Below, piece after piece: positions 11,220 to 23,809 of a stretch of DNA of 64,000 nt (position 1 is its first letter; each line of letters begins with the position of its first letter). Under the pieces are notes generated by a model. It ran no database searches and was not told where the DNA came from. It saw only the letters and a list, made by a program, of their open reading frames with translations. The position numbers and the translations under genes are program-made. This stretch comes from Macrotrachela quadricornifera (lineage: Eukaryota > Rotifera > Eurotatoria > Philodinida > Philodinidae): NCBI GenBank assembly GCA_022393335.1, contig JAJEKB010021819.1, positions 24,635-88,634 on the forward strand. The letters run 5' to 3'.

Positions 11220-12410
11220 CGGTACACAAAAAGTACTGTTCTTTAATTACGTAAAATTCAAAATTTATTTCGAATAGATACTTATAACAATAGCTAAATC
11301 ATTTTTTTTTATTCAAAAAAAAGAATTAAACGTAGACATATACACTAAGAAAGTCAATCAGAATGCCATTGGACATGAGTTTGTAATTGATAAAATGTGG
11401 AGTGACTCTGTAATAACGCGTCATCTATTACAAGAACGCGAATATTAACTAATATTGAAAATTTTTACATCAAATCGAGACAAGTTAAACCTTTATTGAT
11501 ACTAACTCGAGCCTATCCAGGCCTCGTGGCTTCGCCGCATATGTGCCCAACGGAACACTATCATTGACGACTACGCTACATATGGTAATAATCAAAGTCA
11601 TCAATGTCACGAAAGCATTGAGAGTGGGTCAAAATACACATTACAATAGTCGATGGACTTCAGTTTTTGCTGAAGGTTCACTTTCAGACGAGTTAGTTTA
11701 TAAAGCAGAACTTGTTTTTCATACTCTACTCTTTTGTACACTAATCGTTGAACTATTTACTATAGGCTTTCTTATATTTTGACTCATTATCATGTCACTT
11801 ATTCGTAGTATTTTCCGTTGTTATCGTGGTAAAAAATAAAAGGAGAATGCAAAAGACGTTCTAGAATCAAGAACAACGTCAATATTACCTGGCAATGATG
11901 CAAGTTTGCAGATCAGCAAATTAGAAACACTGAACTTGTGATCTTTTCAACTTGCATATACCTTGATGCATTGGCAAGCGATTATTACTTATACTTGCTT
12001 TTCGTTAAATATATATGAGATTTTATTAAATTCATAAAGATATAAATTTTGAGAAAATTACCTATTCTGAATAAAATTCTATAGGCAAATTGCTTTTAGT
12101 TTTGCGGAAGCGACAGATTTAATAAAATATTTAGTTTTCATCTCATTGTGGAAAAGATAACAAACAAAACCTTTATATAAATAATGAATTGTAATGCCAA
12201 AACACGGTAGAATAATATTTTTTTACAACTACCGATTCCATTATTGTCTTCCTATTGTGCTTCATGACGCTTGATGTAGATTTCTTTTTTCTATTTCCTT
12301 CTTCAGTCGTATTACTTTGCGTGCAGAAGAAAAGTTGATCAAAAATAAACATATCGGATCTTTTTCCATCTTTGGAGTATTGTCACGACTTCCATTAATA
12401 ATGAATAGTG
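11220..12410. other. Intergenic with one weak membrane-type ORF
   Basis: Mostly AT-rich. From 11543 a 79-codon plus-strand frame ends in a hydrophobic segment (LLFCTLIVELFTIGFLIF). I do not recognise it and it could be chance or an exon relic. The rest shows nothing. Confidence 0.35.
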
Positions 12411-14239
12411 ATGTTTTTCACTTTAAATCTCGTTTTAATTTATGTTCTTCAAAGTGTCGGCACAGTTCGCATAGGAATCATTCAAGAAGCTTCGTTGTTC
12501 ATCAATTGCTCTTATCTATCGATGAATGCGTCAATATGTGATGAGTGCTCGTGTGTAATGTTGAATTTGCTGCAAAATGTTTCAATTCTCTCTCTGAATT
12601 GTTACATCAACAATGGCTTTGGCGTCAACTGTGAATTATTTACTGAAGCAACCTACCTTAATTCCTGCTTCTATCAAATGGAAAACAATACGAATAGTAC
12701 ATTCTATTTCCAACAATTACCGCCAATCAATCAATCAGCTACAAAAACTGCAACTATCATACAAACTCTCACAGGTATACAGCTCATCTTACTTACATGT
12801 CATAAACTATAATAAACAACAGTTTAAGATTTGTTGCTTTCTTTTCTGATCCTTCATATTCCAAACGTTGTGTCAAATCTATAGTTTCAACTATTAATGT
12901 TTCAGTTAGCATCATTTCGATGTATTGTTTATTTTAAGAATCTTTGATTAGCAGACAGTATAGATGCATTAGCAAGGACAATCTGATGATTCTTAGTGGC
13001 TATTGACAAAATAAAAGGAAATATTCAAGAGAATATCGGTGAATTTGAAAATACAGAAACAATATTTCAAATACGTGCGCGTTGCTTAAGAACGGAATCC
13101 TAAGGAATGAAAATTCTGACATCTCTATTGATCATATAACACGTGTTATATGAGTCAAACAATTTAATTTTTTCACATTGGATTTCATCAATTTTGTAAA
13201 ATGTTTTTGAGAACATTAATGCGTATACATTGAGATAACAATCTCTAAATCATTTGTTCATCCATACGTCCTATAATAAGATAGTCATTCCATCTACAAT
13301 CAACTGATTAATTGATGATAGAAATATAGTAATGAGTAATGTCTTGAGAATTCAGAGACGAAACATATTTTTTATTAGGTAACTTAAGTAGCATAGAATT
13401 TGTTTGAGATAAATATAATGATCAATTGTAATCTATGTCTTTCTGGAAGATATTCAAATAAACAGGCAAGAAATATATTTATCTGCTTAAATATTAAAGA
13501 GTTAAATTAGTTGTCTCACAAATTTCTATGGAGGAAAATATTGTTCACCAATATATTATTTAAACATACCAAAATATTTTAATATAATTAAAATAATAAA
13601 TTTTTTTTTAGATACAACTCCAGCAACGATCGGTAAGTAGAACATACATTAATTAAAATAAAAAGAAATATTACTTGTTTTAAAGAGACAATAAATCGTC
13701 TAACACTGGTCAATGATTCTATTTTTGGTATTTGTAACACAATTGCAGGAGGTAATAGTACGCCAAGCAATATAGCTGGTTCATCTCAATGCAATTTTTA
13801 TCCGAATGAATTTCCATCCAATGCCATTGATAATAATAATTTAACAAAGTATACTAATTTTGGAAATGGTACAATTTCTACTTTAAGTATAACTCAAGGA
13901 TGTCATACTGGATTCTATATAATACCATCAATTGGTCCATCCATACTTAAAGGAATTCAATTCGTAACGGGGAATGATAATCCAAATAGAGATCCATTAA
14001 CAATTACTATTGAAGGAACTAATTTAACTTCTTTGTTAACAATAGGTGATAGTTGGACATTAATTTATTCAGGTTCTAGTGGTCTTGATAATGATCCAGG
14101 ACGAAACAGTTTAGGTATTGAACAAAAATTTAATAATAATACAATTGCTTACACAAGTTATCGATTATTGACAACAACTAAAAGAGCATCTGGAATTGCT
14201 GTTCAATATTCTGAAGCTATTTTACTCGGCTATTATTGA
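12411..14239 (+). CDS. Secreted Cys-rich protein with galactose-binding-like C-terminal domain
   Basis: Three exons, 12411-12774, 13612-13632 (only 21 nt) and 13749-14239, with matching phases, give 291 aa. The ATG at 12411 opens a signal peptide (MFFTLNLVLIYVLQSVGTV). Exon 1 then carries about seven Cys with Asn-rich potential glycosylation sites. Exon 2 encodes a TTPATI linker. Exon 3 begins NSTPSNIAGSSQCNFYPNEF followed by PSNAIDNNNLTKYTNFG, resembling the start of discoidin/F5-8C-type beta-sandwich domains (A-I-D-G-N-x-x-T-K pattern). The 837-nt intron 1 is long for this window but no further exon was evident. Probably an extracellular lectin or adhesion protein; the specific ligand is unknown. 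Confidence 0.7.
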
Positions 14240-16990
14240 TTAAACAAAAACTTTAAATATCATCTTAAAACAAGCTATCATTTTTTTTTACTTAGACGAT
14301 ATATTGACGAATGTCTTTACATTTTGGAGTGTTTCTCAATGTTAAATATGTTTCAATAATAAGTCAGAATAAAAAAATATATATTTGTTAATATATATTA
14401 TAAATTGTAATAAAATACTTTTTCAAAATCAAATAAATAGATATATTCTTAAGAAAATGATAAGTAAAATGTTAACTGCCATTTAGATTTAGTTCACAAT
14501 TTTTATTGCTTTTCTGAATGATTATGCTAGATGCAAAATCAGATTCTCCATCGAATGATGTCATTGTCAAAAAAATCATCAAGCAAGAAAAAAAAGGGGT
14601 TTGTACCTATTGTTAACTAGTTGTCCAGTATCCTAGTTTACATAAGAGAACTTTTGATTATGTTTAGCAATAATTTAATTCATACTCACGTTTACATTTG
14701 GAGGTTTTTCTCAAAGTTATTTTTGCAATTCTTGATGATCTTCAAATAAGTTATATTTCAATATTTTCATCAAATGTATTTGCAAGGCATCTCGAAGTTG
14801 TATGGATATATTGCGAACTCATATTATCTTTTTCAAGATTTTTCAACTAAATAATGAACACGAAATACATGAAATCTTTCCTGTAACATTGTTGTAGGTT
14901 CTGATGAATCGATAAGATCACAAGGATGTCATCAGGTTACAATAAAAATGTTTTAATTTTCAATCTGTTTTATTTACTTTGTTACTGTAGGATTATTTAC
15001 TAGTAATGTTAATACTTGAAATACATCTATCTGATTCTTTAATGTATGACAATAAATATCTTCAGAAAAATCAGCTTACAAATAAATTATATAATCTAGT
15101 GTTAGCTCTGGAAAGTTTAGAACGGAGAGAACATTTCAGATCGATGTGCAGAACTCGATAATAATCAGCATGGCAATGAATTTAAATAGATAAACACATT
15201 TGTATATGAACAATTTTTAGCTTTTTTTAACAAAGTTACGGCTTGCACTGATAAATTTCATTTATCTGACTTCAACTTTATTTACATTGCTTCTATTTCA
15301 TTTAAAAAATAATCATACTGATAGAATCAAAGGAAATAATTTTGGACTTGGTCGGACATACTTCAATGAAAAAGTACAGCGATGTTTCCTCAGTCCATGT
15401 ATAATCGAAAGTGATACTTTTGATATGAATGAAAAACAACAATATTGTAGACGGAAATATAATGAACAAGATGTCCAGGTATAAAAATATACTGATGAAC
15501 AACTATTTTAACCCTTTTCAGCCGGCTACCAGAGCAGAAGAGCAAAAAATATCTTTTCGTGCATTTCTCGGGTTGCTAGGCCATGGAGGTAAGAAAAGTT
15601 AATGTGTTGAAATTAGCAGGCGTTTCAACATCTAACGACTTGATGTATCCAAATGGATACATGTCCATATTTTATTGTTCGGCTCTTGTGAATAATTCAT
15701 CTTCGTGATGCAATAGACAATAAGTCTATGAAGGAAAATTAACAACTAATTGCTTCGAAGTTATAGATTATTTAGAGACACTACAATGAGATCATTTCCA
15801 AACGGATGCTATTTTGGAGCATTAAGTGTGGAACGGATCAATTTATAAGTGAATAGTTTTTTCCTTCTTGGAAGGATTTCGATTAAATAAAACTGTATTT
15901 GTCCACTAGGATGCTGTTTAGAATCACCTAATTGCTTTTTGGCCTTTTTGGGAACCCCTCTTCGCAAATACTTTTTAAAATCATCATTTCAAATGTAAAA
16001 TTGCTTCAACCGTTGAAGAAACATATGGATTACAAAAGTTCTGTGGACTTTTTCGCATATTTTTATTATCTTAAAAAATTCTTATTACCCGAAACAGGAT
16101 TTTTTAAATTAACTTTTGATAAACTTAACTCTATGGCAGATCGACTTTAGTTTAACTTGAAATTTTCCAGCTAACAAACGGCTATACAGCAGAATGATCT
16201 AATATTATGTTATACTGCCGCTTGTCATAATCGGTATTTTTTTTTTTATTAAACTTCTCCTATTTTGGCATCAGTTCCATAATGAATTAATGCCATCCAA
16301 CGAAAGTATCATTCCGAATATCATCAATTGTAACATGTTCGTGAATCGTCATGTTACTACGTTTAGTACAAGTAACACTCGTCGTCATGACTCGCTCGAC
16401 CCTCGATTGTAGCATTAAAAGTATTTATATGCTAGCCCAATTTATCGAGACAGCTACTGATAATACCGAATATTTGTATCTGTATCAGTTTCTATACTTT
16501 TATAATTTTCATGATTAAGTATAAAAAGAAAACAACCAAACTCTTAATCTGAGGGAATCTGTTTATCTAAGTTCACAATCGAAAACGTGTGCACCTTCGA
16601 CTTAATCCAACCGTTATGTGTACATAAGGGGCAAAATTATTTAACCACGGATTGATGCTCATCAAACTGTTCACAAACCAGTAACGTGGATGCTGATGAT
16701 CAAATAGGTCTCTTCACTGTACCAAGTTTTCTATCATTTAGATACACATTTCTCAATTACAGAATCTAAGAGAACGCAATTCACTTTTCAATATGTCCTA
16801 ATACACACAACTATAATATCCTCATTGGTCTTCATAATGTCGCAACACAGAACGTATAACAGTGCCACTGATATTCAACTTCAGCATCCAGTGGTGCTCC
16901 CATACTATAAGACTTCAATACCTAAAGATACCCCAACAATATTTAACGAATAGAGCTATGCATACCGCCATCATATAGTACATCACGACT
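14240..16990. other. Intergenic, no clear gene
   Basis: AT-rich with scattered short ORFs. TTAACCC at about 15508 followed by a plus-strand stretch reading TRAEEQKISFRAFLGLLG faintly recalls piggyBac transposase N-terminal sequence. The match is too short to call. Otherwise nothing recognised. Confidence 0.4.
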
Positions 16991-16994
16991 CATC

Positions 16995-17470
16995 GACAAC
17001 ATCACCACGTAATACGTAACGACCTATGGGTACCCCTATAGTGTGGGCTTTCAGCTTCCTAAGAGGATGTTTTTTGACCTTTGACGTCGCCACAAATCCA
17101 CAGACAAACTGTTTTTTTTTCATATGATCCTCACTACAGTCCAGGGACTAACAGCCTCCCCCACCCCCTATTTTCCCACTATTATATCGGAAAAACATCC
17201 TGGTGTTCGAGGCAAACTTTGACAGACAGGGTACCTCTATAGAGTAGGACTTGAGGACCCATGGTTACCCCCATAGTGTCGAACTTGAGACCCTATGGGT
17301 ACCCCCCTAGTATAAGAGGTGAGGACCTATAGACGCTATCAGCATGGGACGGAACATTTGGTGACGTATTGAGAAGTTTGAAAGTTGACGTTTTTTTTGA
17401 CCTTTAACCTTGATATAAACCCACCAACAAATAAACAAACAAACGAACAAACTATTTTTTTTCATATACC
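16995..17470. repeat. Degenerate ~33-bp minisatellite with flanking duplicated segment
   Basis: Copies of a unit like CTTGAGGACCTATGGGTACC plus CCCATAGTGT recur around 17025-17050 and 17235-17340. Two diverged direct copies of a segment containing TTTTTTGACCTTTRAC and ending in a T-run plus TTCATAT lie at 17065-17125 and 17380-17470. The same unit reappears at 27.4, 28.2, 30.05, 43.8 and 45.6 kb. Confidence 0.65.
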
Positions 17471-18147
17471 CCCCCTCACAGTCGGAGAAAATAGACTTTT
17501 GAGACTCTTTTCCATTTTAAAAACGAATGTCGATTGTTTGTATACTTTCAAATAAAACTAAATGAACCATTGCATGAGTCCAAAATATCTTATCTCTGAT
17601 ATGATTAGCGAATTGATTTTAATTTATTTCTCTTTATAGTATAAACTTAATAATAATTCAAATATTGATCGATTTAGTTACTATTTTAAGTACTATTTCT
17701 GGAACCATGGGTGATTCTTGATTCTAGGAATCAAGTCGAGGCAAAATTGAATGGATTTATTAGGAATTTCTACTGATTCCGCTTCCACTCAATTCTGGAA
17801 TTCCCAACATTGTGAAATGGGATGACTACTCACGGTTTTAGCTTCTCATCATAGAGCAAGTGATATTATGACGGTGTTTGCTTTGGTTATTGGAGTATTT
17901 GTATTAAAGTTTCAATAAGTTTTGGTCTAAAATATTTATCTGTCATGCTTTTAAATCATCGTGTGTTTAAATAAATGAATAATATCCTTGGGGGTGAGGA
18001 CGAAAATGTTTGATTTCTGTCAAAAGTTGAATAGTCGAACCGAATTTTCGATTTTTACACTACTATGATTTTCCTGATACACTTGTTTTGTTGAAAATTC
18101 TTACGTCAAGCAAATAAACTTTATTATAAAATTAAAAAAATGTAAAA
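17471..18147. other. Intergenic, nothing recognised
   Basis: AT-rich spacer 3' of the secreted repeat-protein gene. No supported feature. Confidence 0.5.
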
Positions 18148-19502
18148 CTAATTAATCAAAGTAGGCTTCACAAATGTCAATTTATCGACTTCCGCTTGAC
18201 TCGATTGAGCCATTTGCACGATAGCATTAATAGTATCGTTTGTTGGTGTATATATTGCTCTGATACTAGCAATAAATGTTCCTTTATCATCTACGAACAA
18301 ATCACTTCTTGTTGCTCTGCTCAAATTGAAATGAGCTCCATAATTAATATAAACAGCTTTTGACATATCACATTCGATGTCTTGACATGCTACAAACATG
18401 TACACAGGAATATCTGCTGGATATGTCGAGCCCGTCACATGAAATACTGGCAAGTCAGTAAGTGGATCGATAACAACTTGAACTTGTGCAACAGGAGATC
18501 TAGTTGATGATCGATTGGCAATAGTTAGTTGTGATTGAACAGATTCGGTACAATCAAGGTTGACACAGCGAATATACGTTATATCTAAAGAAAAACTCTC
18601 TGTAAACAGAATAAATAAAAAGAACAAAAAAAAATCATACCAGATTGTGCTGTTTGGCCAGTAGTGGTGATGGTGAAACGAAAATGTGAATCAACAGCTA
18701 AATAAACAAAATAGACAAGATTACGATTAACCTTGAATTGATTGACTAATGTTTGATTGCATGTTGGACTAAAGCAATGAATTAAATTGAGTTCTTCATC
18801 ACATAAAGTGAGCCATGATGGAAAGCCAAATCGATTAATTGCGACATCTATACTCGTACCCAGACAATTAGCAGTACCCGTGAGATTGAATGGTAGTGAA
18901 GTAAGTGTACGTGGCAATTGACAGAGTGGATCTTGACAGGCTTCAATATTATAACCTGTCACTCGATTATCACGTGAAGCATATTTTGCCTCCGGAATTA
19001 ACATAATTGGTAATCCAGATCGTTGGGTAAACGTCAAGCGGAGACCAGCTTGACCAAATCCGGAACTATCGACAGTATTCATAACGTGAGGTTTTTCACA
19101 ACTAGGATCTTCAGCTGCACAAACAACTAGTTCCGTATCACGATTTGGTGTAGCATAGCCAGTTGATAAAAAGAATTGAGCACCAGGAACAGTAGGAGAT
19201 TGCTGTTGAATACGACGGGGTAAGACACCTCCGTATGCAAATTGTGCTACATTCAAACCAGGCATTGGTACCATTGATACTTTATTGCAACTACGTGTTG
19301 TGCACTTAAACACTGTAGATTTACCACGAAAAGAGTATTGAAAGATGGATGGTAGAAAATTAATAGGAGTCAAACTAGCCGAAAAATCTGGATACAGAGA
19401 AATAGGTTCAGTAATCCAAGCTGTAGCATTAATAATCTTGTATATAGATGATGAGCTCCAAGCAAACTTCAAAATAATGAAGATGAAGAATATAAGTTTC
19501 AT
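18148..19502 (-). CDS. Secreted Cys-pair repeat protein, probable beta-propeller
   Basis: Two exons (19502-18641 and 18584-18148) joined by a 55-nt GTATGA...TTTAG intron in phase 1 give 432 aa. A signal peptide (MKLIFFIFIILKFAWSSSS) is followed by about six units of 50-65 residues. Each unit carries a short Cys pair: KCTTRSC, VCAAEDPSC, ACQDPLC, HCFSPTC, RCVNLDC and ACQDIEC. Between them are G-L-P-I-M type strands such as QAGLRLTFTQRSGLPIML. This matches repeats seen in bacterial and bdelloid secreted proteins (C-N-D-x-x-C followed by D-G-x-P-x-I-S-Y) that are expected to form beta-propeller blades. I infer an extracellular propeller of about six blades; the ligand is unknown. Confidence 0.8.
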
Positions 19503-20008
19503 CTTATTTCTATTTTCAATTAAATTAACTTTGTTGGATATTCTATGACAATGACGATTTATAGATTGTTTTATGAGAGCACACTATAGTGGTATCAAAA
19601 AAAAAAAAGAATGCCTTTCTTCTGCGATAAACATTGAGTCAGCAAAAATTAATTTCAACGATATCAAACAACCTTTATTTTTTTTTCTTGTTATCGTTCT
19701 ATATAAATATTACTCATATTTGTATTATTACTATTAAAATATCTTACTGATAATATAATTTATGTCATTGTTAAAGAATAAAGCATTTTATTTCAACAGA
19801 TATCGCTGGTTTATTTATTCTGATTGTTCAAATCCATGCTGGCAATTATCGCTGGAGATTTTTGTTAAGGAACAGAAACAAATCGAAAAATCCTTCATAA
19901 ATAATGTAAAACATCAATTAAATTAGATGATGAGCAAAGCAGTTACTAAACACGTTGAGTGAATACTGGTATGAGATACATTACAATTGTATTTTATTAT
20001 GCCATATA
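19503..20008. other. Intergenic upstream of the propeller gene
   Basis: AT-rich. It should contain the promoter of the minus-strand secreted protein gene. No element recognised. Confidence 0.45.
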
Positions 20009-20717
20009 ATGGGTGGTCTATAAGAAAAGGTCCTCTGAGTATTTTACATTTTTCTCATTTATAATTCAGCTTAGAAAAACAGCTTTGTTACAGAAAGATT
20101 CCTCGTCAAATTCTCTACAAAACCTAGATATTTTTATTGTCTTGAATAGTTTTCACTATGTTGTGAGATGTGATGCAACCGATTTGTCCAAGATAGATAA
20201 CTTTCAAATAAGAGATTTTTGGTAGGATTAGCATATCTCAAAATTGTTGTACTATGTAGGAATGTGACTCAGTAGGTTTTATAGAGAAAAGTTTGCTCTA
20301 TAATATAGTATAGTGAGATCCCAGTGTATTTGAGAAGCCACTTAAAAGGTTTTGTGGAGCAAATTTTCTTCTACAAAACTAACTATCTCATATATCTTCA
20401 CAATATAGTCATTTTGAGATATGCTAACCGACTTTATATACTTATTGATCAGAAAAAAACTGCATTTCAAGGTTGTTTAGTATTTCGGCTAACATCCCTA
20501 TTTGTCAATAGAGTTCAAAAATTGTTTTTACCAAAATAATCATCGAAAGAAGGTCTTTAAAAAGTCTCACCTTCAAGAAAACTTTTTTAAATACTTTGTG
20601 TTTTTGGTAGAAAATTTGACGAAGAACCTTTCTATAAAAAAATTTGTTTTTCTAAGCTGAATTATAAGTGAGAAAAATACAAAATACTCGGAGAGTCTTT
20701 CTCTATGGCCCACCCAT
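20009..20717. mobile_element. Long-TIR foldback MITE with TA target
   Basis: 709 bp flanked by TA on both sides. Left end ATGGGTGGTCTATAAGAAAA. The right end on the opposite strand is ATGGGTGGGCCATAGAGAAA. Both continue for over 100 bp (sharing TTATAATTCAGCTTAGAAAA). Inner segments, for example TTAGCATATCTCAAAAT at both ends, also pair, so nearly the whole element folds on itself. No coding capacity. The TA target suggests Tc1/mariner-type mobilisation. Confidence 0.85.
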
Positions 20718-20748
20718 TAGAATTAAGAATAGCATCGTGAATAATATA

Positions 20749-22050
20749 CAGCTGTTTTTAAAAAAACTTGGACAACTTGTTATACCAATATTTTCCTACA
20801 TGTATGCTGTTCTTAGACATTTGTATATACTGATTGATAGCCTACGACGAGTACTATCGAACACTATATTTCAATATTTTATGTGTTCACCTTTAGAAGA
20901 AATAAGAGACAAATATCTGTTTTTCATGGATATCACACAATTTTTTACAACAGTAAGTTCAATATTTTTGAACTCTTCAGCAAAAAAAGTTTCAAATTCA
21001 TCAATATTTTTGGGTTTTCTCTTTTCCGCTTTACGTTTTACGATCGACCAAATGTTCTCGATGGGATTAACATCGGAAATGTTCGATGGTCAGTCTGATA
21101 ATTTCGGTATATTATCACTTGTGAATTGTCTACTAATGTTACTTCAATGTTTTGGATCATTGTCTTGTTATAAACGCCAATTTCGGTAAAACTGACCTAA
21201 AATGAAAAAAAAAATCAGTACTTATTGTATTGTTTCCGTTTATTACTTACACCTAGCAGCAGGAACATAATATCGACCATCAAGATTGCATCTGAATGTG
21301 TGACACGTTAATACACCTTTCACACTAACAGCATCCCACACATGAACTTTTTGACGATTTTTAGGCATACATTTATATACATCATTTGGACATTTCAATC
21401 AACGATGAACAGTATTATGAAGAAGTTGAAAGGAAGATTCATCTCTAAAAATGATGCGTGTAAAATCATCGTTTTTATGTTGTTTAGCCCATTGTACACG
21501 CCGTTGTTTATCTTCAGGCTTTAACATATACGTACTTTTTGGTAAAACACCCCTATAACCATATTCATGAAGATGATGTTGTATTGTTACTGTATATACT
21601 GATGAATGATACGTTCTTGATAATTTTGCTTTTATTTCTTTAAGGGTTATTTCATTGTTGCGTCGAATATATTGACCAATAGCTTTTTTTTCTATTCCAC
21701 TAAGTACACGTGGTCGACTATTTCCGCCTCGATGTTTAAGTGAATTTGTTTGTTTTAATTTGTTGATATTGTAATAGATAGTATTTCGTGAAATATCTGT
21801 TTTCTGGTAAATAACACGAGCAGATCGTATGCCTTTTTTCCAATAATGTAATACCGAGATATGATGATTTTTTAATTCACTAGTTGGTGTCATGATTCAA
21901 TATATTGTATCGAAAAGAAAAGAAATCACACTTCTGTATGATGAACGTATTGTATAGCTACTGATGAGTCATCCATAGAAGTATTGGCATTGTAACTGCT
22001 TTCACTGGGAAAAATACCGTAATTTTGTTCAAGTTTTTTTGAAAGCAGTT
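20749..22050 (-). mobile_element. Degenerate Tc1/mariner element
   Basis: About 1.3 kb bounded by TA. The ends are inverted repeats sharing AAAAAAACTTG plus about 10 bases either side (left near 20749-20780, right near 22020-22050). The body is the dead Tc1-type transposase on the minus strand. It begins only ~30 bp from the end of the neighbouring foldback MITE. Confidence 0.75.
20890..21893 (-). pseudogene. Tc1-family (DD34E) transposase pseudogene
   Basis: The frame opens at 21893 with a paired helix-turn-helix region (SRNTIYYNINKLKQTN, then GIEKKAIGQYIRRNNEITLK). The first catalytic Asp is in FRDESSF. Further on, QDNDPKH (second Asp) and SDVNPIENIW (Glu) give the DD34E spacing of Tc1 elements. 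A Trp codon after HNTVHR has become TGA, and further stops sit before QDNDPKH, after it, and at LSD*PS. A GTAAGT...TTTTAG interval of about 60 nt (near 21190-21251) splits the catalytic domain and behaves like an intron. Inactive. Confidence 0.85.
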
Positions 22051-23808
22051 ATATACGTACATGGTTAGCTTGATTACAAAAGAAGACTTATGTATTAGTT
22101 ACTTTTGCTTCGAAGTAAACGTACATACAGTTTTAGCGGTAACATTTCCACCATATACATCTATTCATGTCAGTAGTTATATCTCTATTAACTAGTAAAA
22201 TAAATCGAACTACGTATGAGGAGTGAATGGTGGATTATCTAAAGAATTAGTAGTACCGTCAGAGCAACTTTTCCATTTTTTAAAGGTTACTATAACAAGC
22301 TCTGTTTCACATACATATCATTTTTTTCAAAAGATATAAAAAAAGAGAAATGAATTGCTGTAAAGAGCTCTAAAAATAAAACCTCGAAAAAAAGAGATTT
22401 CGAAATTAAAAATTTAGAATTTTCGCATCTTAGCAATTTCTGTATACCTTCATTTTTATCCTTTACCCTCATCATCAATTTTCACACTATTTCTCTTCAG
22501 ACTCACTCTTGAATCTCTTGTCTCAAGCTTTTTCTTGATAAGAGTTTAGAATTTTTCGAAATTATTTTTTTCTAGGTATTGTTTTCTAACAACGTTTTTC
22601 GAGATTATTTTCATTAGCTTTTCACACATTATCAAAAGAATTAGTTTTTATACAATGGATAAAGAAATATTGTTAGAAACACGAATAGTGGTAGAATAAT
22701 TCTTGTGTGAGACAAACTCTTCCATCTTTTAAGGAATATCATTTGAATACAGTCTAGTTCGAAAACTGAACAAACACTATCATTGGAGAATTTTTTGTAT
22801 ATTATAATTGTTCAGTCGCATGACTGACCTGCTGTAGGTTTTATAAAAAAAACCTATTCATCGTTAGTTAATACAAAAACTTTAAAGGTTTTTAAGCTGC
22901 ACTATTGTCGTTAACGTGAAGATGTATGCTGAGTGTTGGAAAATTATCGAAACTTTGAATTAATTTTTATACTTCTTCTAATTTAGATTTTCATCCGTGC
23001 ACTCTATATTATCAGTATTGTCTTTCACTATTCGAAATTTCTCGAAACTAAAGAAAATTTCAGTCGTTCTCAAAAACGAAACAAATAAGAGTCCAGTCGT
23101 TATCTATACCTAAGTTTTGTAATGTTCTAATAAATGTCGAAGTTTTTGGCTTGTATCTCGGTCATTTGTAACACTAGTGGGAAAAAAAATGAATGCCAAG
23201 TAACCATTCTAGTTTTCTTATGAAACTGGTCAGTAATGATTGGTTAGAGATAGTTGAAAAAGTAAAATAATATGTAGATTTGTTTTGCTCTGATCTACTT
23301 TCAATACAAGTCGATTTTGAGTGAGACGAATTGGAATCAAAACCATGAAAATCATACAGCTCATTGTTGTCTCATAGGCTTTCTGATGATAAGTGTTTGA
23401 AGTGAAAGTAATACGTACGGAACATCTATCATTATCGAAATACACGTCAGTTTAGAGTATATTAAAAGCCTAGCGCATAATATACATTATGTACAAGCAA
23501 ATAATATTCTTTATACCATGCGTGAAAAATTATACTGATCTCCTAAAAAACTATGTTGACTCATCTCAAGAGATTAATGTATGTTTTTGTCTTTTTTTGT
23601 GTTCAAAATAAAAAATAATATAACTTAATTTTTGATATTTTTTAATAAATGAAATGTTTCTTTTTTTTTCAAAAGTTCAAAACGCTTATTTTTATTTAAA
23701 ATGAACATAATACTTGAAAACTATTTTTTGATGTCATTTACTTATCCATTTTTCAGTCATTCGATATGAACATACAAATCTGCTCAAAACACCTTTACAA
23801 GTTTTGGG
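22051..23808. other. Intergenic, nothing recognised
   Basis: AT-rich. Short ORFs at 22290-22478 and 23230-23445 have no protein-like features. No terminal repeats identified. Confidence 0.45.
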
Positions 23809-23809
23809 A

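Noticed and set aside
15481..15600. piggyBac N-terminal remnant after TTAACCC
   Set aside because: Similarity limited to about 18 residues and no matching right end; not enough to call.
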